Shown here in pieces: positions 1 through 7,072 of a stretch of DNA of 64,000 nt (positions are counted from its first letter, which is position 1; every line of letters begins with the position of its first letter). The notes under the pieces were generated by a model. That model saw only the letters and a program-made list of their open reading frames with translations. It searched no databases and was not told the origin of the DNA. The translations under genes were made by a program, and so were the position numbers. Origin of the DNA: JANQRZ01 sp965215165 (lineage in GTDB: Bacteria; Bacteroidota; Rhodothermia; Rhodothermales; JANQRZ01); the NCBI GenBank assembly GCA_965215165.1, contig CBDCCX010000006.1, positions 3,162,001 to 3,226,000 on the forward strand, read 5' to 3'.

Positions 1-186
1 GGCGAGGTGCGGCTCGCGGTCTACGACGTGCTTGGCCGCCAGGTCGCCGTGCTCGTCGAGGGCACCGTCGAGGCCGGCCAGCACACGGCGCGGCTCGACG
101 CGGCCGGCCTCGCCGCCGGGACGTACCTCGTCCGGCTCCAGGCCGGCGACCGGGTGCTCACGCAGCGAGTCACGCTCGTGAAGTAG
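1..186 (+). CDS. C-terminal end of a T9SS-secreted protein (partial)
   Basis: The open frame runs in from the left edge and stops at TAG 184-186. The 61 visible residues are a type A type IX secretion sorting domain: a YDVLGRQV core, a basic/acidic linker, a GLAAGTYLVRL turn and a terminal beta strand ending in VTLVK. Such domains direct export across the outer membrane and are then cleaved or anchored. The same domain closes three other genes in this window (54556, 56436, 58896), so the lineage uses T9SS widely. The functional part of the protein lies outside the window and cannot be named. A strong hairpin terminator follows. Confidence 0.85.
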   Translation, partial: GEVRLAVYDVLGRQVAVLVEGTVEAGQHTARLDAAGLAAGTYLVRLQAGDRVLTQRVTLVK

Positions 187-210
187 GCTCACCATAAGGG
201 TGATCCTGTC

Positions 211-246
211 GGGGGCGGCTCCACTGCGGAGCCGCCCCTTCTCGTT
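211..246 (+). terminator. Rho-independent terminator
   Basis: An 11-bp perfect GC-rich stem (212-222 pairing with 228-238) encloses a 5-base loop and is followed by TTCTCGTTT. It lies 25 bases after the stop codon of the first gene. Confidence 0.8.
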
Positions 247-317
247 TGCCCCGCCTGCGTCCCGAATTAAACAGGCGTGAAGAGAGGGCCGGGAGGCGGG
301 ACGGAAAGACGAGCGTC

Positions 318-340
318 TTAATTTAGACTCGATCTACATT
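318..340 (+). promoter_or_regulatory. Possible metal-regulator operator/promoter upstream of the porin
   Basis: An AT-rich island in a GC-rich gap contains TAGA-CTCGA-TCTA, an imperfect inverted repeat, ending 8 bases before the porin ATG. The downstream imelysin and di-heme genes belong to iron-responsive families, so an iron-dependent repressor site is a reasonable guess, but the match to any named box is weak. Confidence 0.25.
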
Positions 341-347
341 ACTGCCG

Positions 348-1559
348 ATGCCACTCCTCCTCGCCCTGCTCGCCCTTGCCATCCCGCCCGACTCGGTGGA
401 TGCCGAGGCATCGCCGCTCGGCGGCTTTGGGCTCTCGGGCTACGGCTCGCTCAACTACTTCGCCTTCGACTGGGACACCGACCCCGAGCGCCGCAACGCG
501 ATCGACATCGAGCGCTTGGTGCTCTACCCGACGTACCGCTTCAGCGAGCGCGTCTTTGTCAAGGCCGAGATCGAGTTCGAGCACGGCGGGACCGGCGTGA
601 CAAAGGAGTTCGACCGCTTCGAGGAGTTCGGCGAGTTCGAGACCGAGGTCGAGGCCGGCGGCGAGGTGCTGCTCGAGCAGCTCCACGTCGACTTCGGGCT
701 GTCGGAGCGCGTCGGCGTCCGCGTCGGCCGCGTCAAGCTCCCCTTCGGGATCGCGTCATACAACGACGAGCCGACCGAGTACTTCACCGCCGAGCGGTCG
801 CCTGCCGAGGCCGCGCTCGTCCCGACCAACTGGTACGAGGTCGGGGTGCAGGCCTACGGTCGGGTCGGCCGTTTCGGCTATGCCGCCTCGCTCGTCAACG
901 GCCTCGACGCGACGGGCTTCTCGTCGGCGAGCTGGATCGTGCGCGGCCACCAAAAGCGCTTCGAGACCATCAACGCCGACGCCCCGGCGCTCGCGCTCCG
1001 GCTCGACTGGTTCTACGCCGACGCCGCGCCCGGCAGCCGGATCGGGGCCTCGTTCTACGTCGGTGACAGCGCCCCGAACCGCCCCAAGCCCGACCTCGAC
1101 GCGCGCGCCGTCGTCGCCGTCGGCGACCTGCACGCGACGTGGGAGCGCGGCCCGCTCCGTGCCCGCGCGCTCGCGCTCTACGGCCGCCTCGGCAACGCCG
1201 ACCTGGTCTCGGACGCGAACCGGAATCTCTCGAACAACCTCAACGTCAAGCGCACGCCCGTCGGCAGCGCCGCCCTGGCCTACTACGTCGAGGCCGGTTA
1301 CGACGTGCTCTCGCTCCTCACCCGGACGGAGCAGCGCCTCGACGTGTTCGCGCGCTACGACTTCTACGACTCGATGCAGGCGGTCACCGGCGAGGTCTTC
1401 GACAACCCCCGCTGGGAGCGCACCGCCGTCACGGGCGGCGTGAACTGGTTCCCGCTCGACGAGGTCGTGCTCAAGGCACAGTTCACCCACCGCCGCCTCG
1501 GCCTCGCCGAGGCGAACGTCGAGAACACCTTCACCGCCGGCATCGGCTTCGAGTTTTAA
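348..1559 (+). CDS. Outer-membrane porin-like beta-barrel protein
   Basis: The protein has 403 residues: a short hydrophobic N-terminus followed by alternating polar/aromatic beta strands (FGLSGYGSLNYFAF near residue 27, RVGVRVGRVKLPFGI near 124) and a final phenylalanine in GIGFEF, the usual beta-barrel assembly signal. The RVGRxKxPFG stretch is typical of phosphate-selective porin (OprO/OprP) and related families. It is the first gene before an imelysin and a di-heme lipoprotein on the same strand, so it may let an iron compound or another ligand through the outer membrane. Substrate specificity is inferred only from the neighbours. Its TAA stop codon doubles as the left target duplication of an inserted MITE. 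Confidence 0.75.
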   Translation: MPLLLALLALAIPPDSVDAEASPLGGFGLSGYGSLNYFAFDWDTDPERRNAIDIERLVLYPTYRFSERVFVKAEIEFEHGGTGVTKEFDRFEEFGEFETEVEAGGEVLLEQLHVDFGLSERVGVRVGRVKLPFGIASYNDEPTEYFTAERSPAEAALVPTNWYEVGVQAYGRVGRFGYAASLVNGLDATGFSSASWIVRGHQKRFETINADAPALALRLDWFYADAAPGSRIGASFYVGDSAPNRPKPDLDARAVVAVGDLHATWERGPLRARALALYGRLGNADLVSDANRNLSNNLNVKRTPVGSAALAYYVEAGYDVLSLLTRTEQRLDVFARYDFYDSMQAVTGEVFDNPRWERTAVTGGVNWFPLDEVVLKAQFTHRRLGLAEANVENTFTAGIGFEF

Positions 1560-1720
1560 GAGACTGTTTGGTAAGCAGGTCCGAAGGCGAGAGCGAGTGA
1601 GCCGGACGGCTGCAAGAAGTCTGAAACAGGCGATGCGGTAGCATCGGCGATGGAAGGCGACGCCGCAGTCGCGCTCGCGTAGCCGCTCGTAGCCCGGAAT
1701 TTGTCTTACCAGACAGCCTC
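1560..1720 (+). mobile_element. MITE copy 1 (161 bp, TAA target duplication)
   Basis: The element starts GAGACTGTTTGGTAAG and its right end is the near-perfect inverse (CTTACCAGACAGCCTC); TAA flanks it at 1557-1559 and 1721-1723. There is no open frame. A related 160-bp element at 58709-58868 shares ends of the GAG(A/G)CTGT type, the TAA duplication and internal motifs (AGGCGAGAGCG near the left end, GTAGCCGCTCG near the right). TNA duplications and GAG-type ends are characteristic of the IS5 family, so a transposase of that family elsewhere in the genome probably mobilised it. It separates the porin gene from the imelysin gene. Confidence 0.75.
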
Positions 1721-1745
1721 TAACCACCCCGAAATCCTCAATGCC

Positions 1746-2798
1746 ATGAAACTCTCCCTCCTCTTCACCCTCGTCGCCGTCCTTTTCGCGGGCTGCGACT
1801 CGGGCAGCGGCACCGGCACGTCCTCGTTCGACCTCGCGCCCGTGCTGGCGAACGTCGGGCAAGACGTGATCGTGACGACCTACAGCGACCTCAAGGACGA
1901 AGCCGCCGCGCTCGAAACGGCCGTCGCCGCGCTCGTCGCCGACCCGACGCCCGCCAATCTCAACGCCGCACAGCAGGCATGGCGCGACACGCGCGCCCCG
2001 TGGGAGCAGTCCGAGGGCTTCCTCTTCGGCCCCGTCGATGACGCCACGCTCGACCCGGCGCTGGACACCTGGCCCGTCAACGAGACCGACATCCGCAGCA
2101 TCCTCGACAGCGACGTCGAGATCACCCTTGCCTTCGTCGAGGCGCTCGTCGAGGACAGCGGGCTCAAGGGCTTCCACCTCATCGAGTTCTTCCTCTTCGG
2201 CACCGACGGCGCGCGCACGGCCGGCAGCTTCACCGAGCGCGAGCTAGCCTACCTCTCGGCCGCCACGCAGGAGCTTGCCGACAACGCCGAGGCGCTCTAC
2301 ACCGCGTGGGTGCCGGCCGGCGGCAACTACGTCGCAAACCTCCTCGACCCCGGCGCGGCGGGCAGCGTGTACGACAGCGAGAAAGACGTGATTCAGACGC
2401 TCTCGGGGGCTATCGTCGGCATCGCCGATGAGGTGGGCACCGGCAAGATGCAGGGGCCGCTCGACGGCGGCGTCACCCAGGTCGAGTCCCGCTTCAGCGG
2501 CAACTCGAAGGCCGACTTCCAAAACAACATCCGCTCGGTCCAGCACGTCTACCTCGGTGACTACGGCACGACCACCGGCCCCGGCCTGACCGACCTCGTG
2601 GCCGAGATCGACGCGGGTCTCGACGCTCGCGTTCGCACGCAGATCGACGCCGCCATCGCCGCCATCGGGGCGATCCCCGGCGACTTCCGCGACGCCATCA
2701 CCGAGAACCCCGCCGCCGTCGAAGCCGCCATCGACGCGACCATCGACCTAAAGACCGCGCTCGAAGAAGTCGACGCCCGCCTCGCCGACAAGCTATAA
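1746..2798 (+). CDS. Imelysin-family (peptidase M75) lipoprotein
   Basis: The chosen ATG gives a lipoprotein signal (MKLSLLFTLVAVLFAGC, lipobox FAGC, Cys at 17); an in-frame TTG 45 bases upstream lies inside the MITE end and would bury the signal. The 350-residue product carries the hallmark GxHxxE motif (GFHLIEF, about residue 142) of imelysins, helical-bundle proteins of bacterial iron acquisition such as EfeO- and IrpA-like proteins. It probably works on the periplasmic face of a membrane, handing iron or heme-iron on. The next gene, a di-heme lipoprotein, starts 8 bases after the stop, a pairing commonly seen for imelysins in Bacteroidota and Proteobacteria. Confidence 0.88.
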   Translation: MKLSLLFTLVAVLFAGCDSGSGTGTSSFDLAPVLANVGQDVIVTTYSDLKDEAAALETAVAALVADPTPANLNAAQQAWRDTRAPWEQSEGFLFGPVDDATLDPALDTWPVNETDIRSILDSDVEITLAFVEALVEDSGLKGFHLIEFFLFGTDGARTAGSFTERELAYLSAATQELADNAEALYTAWVPAGGNYVANLLDPGAAGSVYDSEKDVIQTLSGAIVGIADEVGTGKMQGPLDGGVTQVESRFSGNSKADFQNNIRSVQHVYLGDYGTTTGPGLTDLVAEIDAGLDARVRTQIDAAIAAIGAIPGDFRDAITENPAAVEAAIDATIDLKTALEEVDARLADKL

Positions 2799-2806
2799 GT
2801 TCCGCC

Positions 2807-4153
2807 ATGTCGCTTCGCCGCCTCGCCCTCTCTGCCCTGCTCGCCGCCAGCTTCGGCGGCTGCGACACCGACGCGCCCGACGCCGAGGTGGGGGAGGACC
2901 GCGCCCGCGCCGGTGGAGAGACGACGGTCTTCCGCGCCACGCCGGAGTCGTTCGGCACGCCCGCGCCGAACCTGGTCGCGGCACGTCTCGACCGCCACCT
3001 CGACGGCGACCTGACGTTCGAGAGCGTCTTCGTGACGGCTCCGGCTCCGGTCAACCCAGGGTTGGGGCCGGTTTTCAACCGGGCCTCGTGCCTGACCTGC
3101 CACGTCAAGGACGGCCGCTCCGAGCCAGGCGTCTCGCTCCTCGTCCGGGTCAGCCTCGGGCAGGACGCGAGCGGGCGGCACGTCCCGGTCCCCGGCTTCG
3201 GCTTGCAGATTCAGGACCGCGCCGTCTTCGGCGTCGCGCCCGAGGCGCGCGTCGTGGTCGAGTACGAAGAGGTCCCCGGCGCGTTCGCCGACGGCGAGCC
3301 GTACTCGCTGCGCCGCCCGGCGATTCGGATCGAGGACCCGTACCAGCCGATGCCAGCGGGCGTCCTGACCTCGGCCCGGATGGCGCGCCCGGTCTTCGGA
3401 CTCGGCCTGCTCGAGGCCGTGCGCGAGGAGACCCTGCTCGACCTCGCGGCCAGGCAGGCGGCCGAAGGCAAGGTCTCGGGGCGACCGAACTACGTCTGGG
3501 ACGCTGTCGCCGAGACCTTCGCGCTCGGCCGCTTCGGCTGGAAGGCCAACGAGCCGACGCTCCGCCAGCAAGCCGCCGACGCCTACCGCGACGACATGGG
3601 CCTCACCTCGCCCGTCTTCCCCGACGCCGCGCCCTTCGGCTACGACTCTGGCAACGACCCCGATGCTCCAGAGATCGACCTGGAGACGCTGGAGGCAACG
3701 ACGTTCTACGTGCAGACGCTCGGCGTGCCTGCCGCCCGCGGCGTCGGCGAGCTGGAGGTCGAGCGCGGCCGGGCGCTGTTCGAACAGGTCGGCTGCGCGA
3801 GCTGCCACGTCGCCCGGCTCGAGACCGGCACGCTGGCGGGGGTGCCCGAGGTGTCGAACCAGACGATTTACCCCTACACGGACCTGCTGCTGCACGACCT
3901 CGGCCCCGGCCTCGCCGACGGCCGCCCGGACTTCGGCGCGAGCGGCTCAGAGTGGCGGACGCCACCGCTGTGGGGCATGGGCCTAACGCAGCTCGTCAAC
4001 CAGCACACCTTCTTCCTGCACGACGGCCGCGCCCGCAACCCAACCGAGGCCATCCTGTGGCACGGCGGCGAGGCCGAAGCGGCGAGGGAGCGATTCCGTC
4101 AGCTCTCGAAAGGCGAACGCGACGCTCTGGTGGCGTTCTTGGGGTCGCTCTAG
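2807..4153 (+). CDS. Di-heme oxidoreductase-family lipoprotein (DUF1111, c-type cytochrome)
   Basis: The 448-residue protein begins with a lipoprotein signal (SLRRLALSALLAASFGGC). Two covalent heme sites are visible: CLTCH near residue 96 and CASCH near residue 331, the spacing expected for the di-heme family once called thiol oxidoreductase. The C-terminal part holds LWGMGL and HDGRARNPTEAILWHGGEA, typical of this family, where the His-containing loop lies near a heme. It probably transfers electrons at the cell surface, perhaps reducing or oxidising iron handled by the imelysin encoded just upstream. The pair looks translationally linked (8-base gap). Confidence 0.88.
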   Translation: MSLRRLALSALLAASFGGCDTDAPDAEVGEDRARAGGETTVFRATPESFGTPAPNLVAARLDRHLDGDLTFESVFVTAPAPVNPGLGPVFNRASCLTCHVKDGRSEPGVSLLVRVSLGQDASGRHVPVPGFGLQIQDRAVFGVAPEARVVVEYEEVPGAFADGEPYSLRRPAIRIEDPYQPMPAGVLTSARMARPVFGLGLLEAVREETLLDLAARQAAEGKVSGRPNYVWDAVAETFALGRFGWKANEPTLRQQAADAYRDDMGLTSPVFPDAAPFGYDSGNDPDAPEIDLETLEATTFYVQTLGVPAARGVGELEVERGRALFEQVGCASCHVARLETGTLAGVPEVSNQTIYPYTDLLLHDLGPGLADGRPDFGASGSEWRTPPLWGMGLTQLVNQHTFFLHDGRARNPTEAILWHGGEAEAARERFRQLSKGERDALVAFLGSL

Positions 4154-4218
4154 GCCGCGCGCGCTTGTCACTTAGGGGACAGCTTCGCACTAAAGGATGA
4201 GGTCGGTTCTTTCTGGGT

Positions 4219-4225
4219 TATCTTT
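4219..4225 (+). promoter_or_regulatory. Putative -10-like element (TATCTTT)
   Basis: It lies 57 bases before the ATG at 4283 in an AT-rich gap and resembles the TAnYTTG motif seen before several other genes here. No -33 element is evident. Confidence 0.25.
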
Positions 4226-4282
4226 TTAGCCTCTGCTCTCCGCTCCTTTATTCCGGTAGAGAGGATCCCTTCTCCATGTTTT

Positions 4283-5002
4283 ATGCTCAGCCTCACGTCA
4301 GCGCCCGAGCCCCTGCGGTTGCTGAGTTCCCGCAGCCTGCTCCTGCTCGGACTCTTGCTCGCGGCCGATCTGGTCTTCATCTCGCTGGACCTCGCCTACC
4401 AGCTTGGCTGGAGCCAGGACCCTAGCTTGTCTCTCTCGCTCGATGGCGGGTACGCCGAACTGTTCCAGTATGCCAAGGAGCTTTGGGTCGGTGCTTGTCT
4501 AGGCGGCCTGGCGGCGAAAAGCCGGCAGCCGGTCTATGCTGTTCTAGCGGCTTTTTTCTTCTATCTCCTCCTCGACGACGCGCTGGGTTGGCACGAGCGT
4601 GCCGGCGTCTGGGTCGCCGAGACCCTTCGCCTCGGCCCCTTCTTTTCGCTCCGCGCGCAAGACATCGGGGAGACCCTCTTTCTCGGCGGCGTCGGTGCTG
4701 CTGCCCTCGTCAGTGGACTCGTCTCCTACCGGCGGAGCGATCTGAGGTCGCGGGAGGTCGCGCGCCGCCTCGCCGGTGCCGTGGGCGTCCTGGCGATCTT
4801 TGGTGTAGGGGTGGACCTGCTGCACCAGGCCTTCAGGGAGGTGGACATCCTCGGGTACGTGCTGATGGTAGCCGAAGACGGAGGCGAGCTTCTGGTGATG
4901 AGCGGAATCGCGGCGGGCGTCTTCGCGCTGGTGTATCGCACGAAGGTGTATCGCACGGATGCGACAGGAGAGCCTTTGACGTCTAGAGCCTTTGACGTCT
5001 AG
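4283..5002 (+). CDS. Multi-pass membrane protein of unknown function
   Basis: The 239-residue protein has about six hydrophobic segments (near residues 16-38, 68-78, 83-98, 128-145, 161-178 and 190-214). Conserved-looking polar motifs in or beside them, DDALGWHE near residue 98 and MVAEDGGEL near 196, suggest a buried functional site, but I do not recognise the family. Base composition is lower in GC than the flanking genes. The 3' end contains two short tandem duplications: 15 bp in frame at 4931-4960 (VYRTK/VYRTD) and 16 bp at 4970-5001, which shifts the final residues to RAFDV. The gene ends six bases before a truncated MBL-fold gene on the opposite strand, so it sits at a recombination junction. 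Confidence 0.7.
   Translation: MLSLTSAPEPLRLLSSRSLLLLGLLLAADLVFISLDLAYQLGWSQDPSLSLSLDGGYAELFQYAKELWVGACLGGLAAKSRQPVYAVLAAFFFYLLLDDALGWHERAGVWVAETLRLGPFFSLRAQDIGETLFLGGVGAAALVSGLVSYRRSDLRSREVARRLAGAVGVLAIFGVGVDLLHQAFREVDILGYVLMVAEDGGELLVMSGIAAGVFALVYRTKVYRTDATGEPLTSRAFDV
4931..5001 (+). repeat. Two adjacent short tandem duplications
   Basis: GTGTATCGCACG plus three bases occurs twice in tandem (4931-4945, 4946-4960), and GAGCCTTTGACGTCTA occurs twice in tandem (4970-4985, 4986-5001). Both lie in the last 24 codons of the membrane-protein gene, right at the junction with the MBL remnant. Confidence 0.85.
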
Positions 5003-5007
5003 ACGTC

Positions 5008-5097
5008 CTAGATTGCATCCCACGCTCCGCTGTCCAGCTCCACCAGGTGCATTGAGCCGGTGACGGTGCGGGCTGCGCCCCAGAAGGTGAGGGTCAT
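5008..5097 (-). pseudogene. 5' remnant of an MBL-fold metallo-hydrolase gene
   Basis: On the minus strand, ATG at 5097 opens a 29-codon frame whose first 23 residues (MTLTFWGAARTVTGSM, then HLVELDSG) match the N-terminus of MBL-fold/beta-CASP RNA-processing exonucleases, which start MxLTFLGAARTVTGSxHL. The frame then leaves the family pattern and stops at 5008-5010. The metal-binding HxHxDH motif and the rest of the ~450-residue protein are absent. The cut coincides with the tandem duplications ending the neighbouring gene, so the rest of the gene was lost when the 4154-5007 block was joined here. Confidence 0.7.
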
Positions 5098-5143
5098 CGG
5101 GGGAGTGAGGGATCAGAGGAGTGAGGATTGAGAGCACCCGCCT

Positions 5144-5168
5144 GTAGGGGCGAGGCGTGCCTCACCCG
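5144..5168. repeat. Degenerate copy of the GTAGGGGCGA... palindromic repeat
   Basis: GTAGGGGCGAGGCGTGCCTC is followed by ACCC, an imperfect palindrome sharing the GTAGGGGCGA arm with the three repeats at 11003, 34402 and 39331 but with a different centre. It lies in the gap between the MBL remnant and the PspB-like gene. Confidence 0.55.
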
Positions 5169-5207
5169 GCGGTGCCGCAATCTACCCCGGCCACCCCGAA
5201 CCCCGCC

Positions 5208-5531
5208 TCAACTCCGCATCCGGCGGGCGAGGCGCGCGGCCTCTTCCTCGGGCGTCTCCACGGCCTCCGGCTCGTCCGGCAGCTCGAGCCGCGCCTCGGC
5301 CGCCTCCGGGTTGGTCCGGGCGAGGTCGAACGTCTCGGTCGTCACGATGGCTTCGAGGTTCTGGACGCGCTCGGTGAGGCGCGTGCGCTCGGCCTCGGCC
5401 GCGTCGAGGCGCGCGGTCAGGTCGGCGAGCAGCGCCGGGTCGAAGGGGCCGCCGCCTCTCGTTTTGTTGCGCGACATCTGGACGATGGCCCACGCGATGA
5501 TGGCGACGATGGCGACGGCGAAGGGATTCAT
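5208..5531 (-). CDS. PspB-like small membrane protein
   Basis: Starting at the ATG at 5531 (a longer frame has unlikely Arg-rich sequence) the product has 107 residues. Residues 1-19 (MNPFAVAIVAIIAWAIVQM) form one membrane helix, followed by a basic stop-transfer segment, then a coiled coil LTERVQNLEAIVTTETFD. That last motif is close to the ERIQALESILD end of phage shock protein B, which helps PspC sense envelope stress. The C-terminal third is an acidic EEEAARLARRMRS tail not found in PspB. No pspA, pspC or pspF is nearby. It is downstream of the aldehyde dehydrogenase on the same strand, 60 bases away. Confidence 0.55.
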   Translation of the reverse strand: MNPFAVAIVAIIAWAIVQMSRNKTRGGGPFDPALLADLTARLDAAEAERTRLTERVQNLEAIVTTETFDLARTNPEAAEARLELPDEPEAVETPEEEAARLARRMRS

Positions 5532-5590
5532 GGCGAGGGCCGAGTTGCGGAGGGTCGAACGGGGGGGAGCAGATGATAACTCGTCATTCG

Positions 5591-6949
5591 TTATTCCACC
5601 CACAGCGTTTTGGCGTTGACGAACTCGCGGACGCCGAGCGCCGACAGCTCGCGGCCGTAGCCGCTGTCGCCGACGCCGCCGAACGGCAGGTGCGGGTGGC
5701 TCTTGACTAGCTCGTTGACGAAGGCGCAGCCGCAATCGAGCCGCCGCGCCACGGCCTCGCCCCGCTCGGCGTCCTCGGTGAAGACCGCTCCGCCTAGCCC
5801 GAACACCGTGTCATTGGCTAGCGCGACCGCTTCGTCGGCGTCGGCCGCGACGATCAGCGAGGCGACCGGCCCGAAGATCTCCTCCTCGAAGGCGACCGGC
5901 CCGCGCTGCACATTCCCGAGCACGGTCGGCGGATAGAACCACCCGTCGCCCTCGGGCACCGTCCCGCCGGTGAGCAGCGTCGCCCCGTCGGCCACGGCGC
6001 GCTCGACCTGGTCGTGGACGGTGTCGCGGAGGTCTTCGCGCGCGAGCGGGCCGAGGTCGGTCGCGGGGTCCATCGGGTCGCCGACCGTCAGGCGCTCCAT
6101 CGCCCGGACGAACCGCTCGGTGAAGGCCTCGGCGATGGGGGCTTCGAGGATGAAGCGCTTGGCCGCGATGCAGCTCTGGCCGTTGTTCTGCGTCCGGCTC
6201 CTGACGCCGACCTCGACGGCGCGGTCGAGGTCGGCATCGGCGAGGACGATGAAGGCGTCGGAGCCGCCGAGCTCGAGGACGGTCGGCTTGAGGTGCTGCC
6301 CGGCGAGCGAGGCCACGGCGCGGCCCGCCGCCACGCTGCCGGTCAGCGTGACGCCGCGCACCCGGCGGTCGGCGATCACGGCGGGGAAGCGGTCGTGCGC
6401 CACGCGGAGGTTCTGGAATACGCCCTCCGCGAAACCGGCGTCGAGGAACAGGCGCTCCATCGCCGAGGCGCAGCCCTGCACGTTCTCCGCGTGCTTGAGG
6501 ACCGCGACGTTGCCCGCCATCAGGTTCGGCGCGGCGAAGCGGAAGACCTGCCAGAAGGGGAAGTTCCACGGCATCACGGCGGCGATCGCCCCGAGCGGCT
6601 GATAGACGACCAGGCTTTTCGAGGCCTCGGTCTCGACGGCCTCGTCGGCGAGCTGCGCTGGGGCGCGCTCGGCGTAGTAGCGGCAGACGGTGGCGCACTT
6701 CTCGGCTTCGGCGACGGCCTGCGCGAGCGGTTTGCCCATCTCCCGCGTCATCAGCTCACCGAGCGCCGCTTTCCGGTCCTCGAGCAGGCTGGCGAGGCGG
6801 TGCATCGCGTCGGCGCGCTCGGCGAAAGGCAGGGCGCGGTGGTGCTGAAAGGCGGCCTCGGCCCGGCCGAGGCATTCGTCGGTCTCCGCCTCGCTGTGGT
6901 AGGCGTAGGTCGCGAGGGGGAGGCCGGTGGCAGGATTGACGGTCGTCAT
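5591..6949 (-). CDS. NAD(P)-dependent aldehyde dehydrogenase, succinate-semialdehyde type
   Basis: The full-length 452-residue aldehyde dehydrogenase begins with the TTVNPATG motif common in succinate-semialdehyde dehydrogenases. PWNFPFWQ near residue 127 belongs to the cofactor site, the general base Glu lies in LELGGSDAF near 227, and the catalytic Cys in NNGQSCIAAKR near 261. The length and the short N-terminus resemble the Sad/YneI branch rather than the longer GabD. It should oxidise succinate semialdehyde or another short aldehyde to the acid, feeding the TCA cycle. No GABA transaminase lies next to it, so the substrate is inferred from family only. Confidence 0.88.
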   Translation of the reverse strand: MTTVNPATGLPLATYAYHSEAETDECLGRAEAAFQHHRALPFAERADAMHRLASLLEDRKAALGELMTREMGKPLAQAVAEAEKCATVCRYYAERAPAQLADEAVETEASKSLVVYQPLGAIAAVMPWNFPFWQVFRFAAPNLMAGNVAVLKHAENVQGCASAMERLFLDAGFAEGVFQNLRVAHDRFPAVIADRRVRGVTLTGSVAAGRAVASLAGQHLKPTVLELGGSDAFIVLADADLDRAVEVGVRSRTQNNGQSCIAAKRFILEAPIAEAFTERFVRAMERLTVGDPMDPATDLGPLAREDLRDTVHDQVERAVADGATLLTGGTVPEGDGWFYPPTVLGNVQRGPVAFEEEIFGPVASLIVAADADEAVALANDTVFGLGGAVFTEDAERGEAVARRLDCGCAFVNELVKSHPHLPFGGVGDSGYGRELSALGVREFVNAKTLWVE

Positions 6950-7026
6950 GGCGAGGCCGGGAAAGAGGGGTGGGGTATTAGATTTACGTTTTGCATTTCA
7001 AATAACCATAGAAACCGCTTGTGTTC

Positions 7027-7033
7027 TATCTTG
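7027..7033 (+). promoter_or_regulatory. Putative -10-like element before rnc (TATCTTG)
   Basis: TATCTTG ends 39 bases before the proposed GTG start, in an AT-rich gap between divergently oriented genes. The same motif and spacing occur before pdxJ. Confidence 0.35.
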
Positions 7034-7072
7034 GAAACACGGAGATTGTAGGCTGTTCCAATCCGCGCTGCC

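Noticed and set aside
1560..1720. Structured non-coding RNA gene
   Set aside because: The inverted ends, TAA duplication and a second dispersed copy fit a MITE better; any RNA role would be secondary.
1701..1745. Imelysin start at TTG 1701
   Set aside because: The codons lie in the MITE end; ATG 1746 gives a clean lipoprotein signal.
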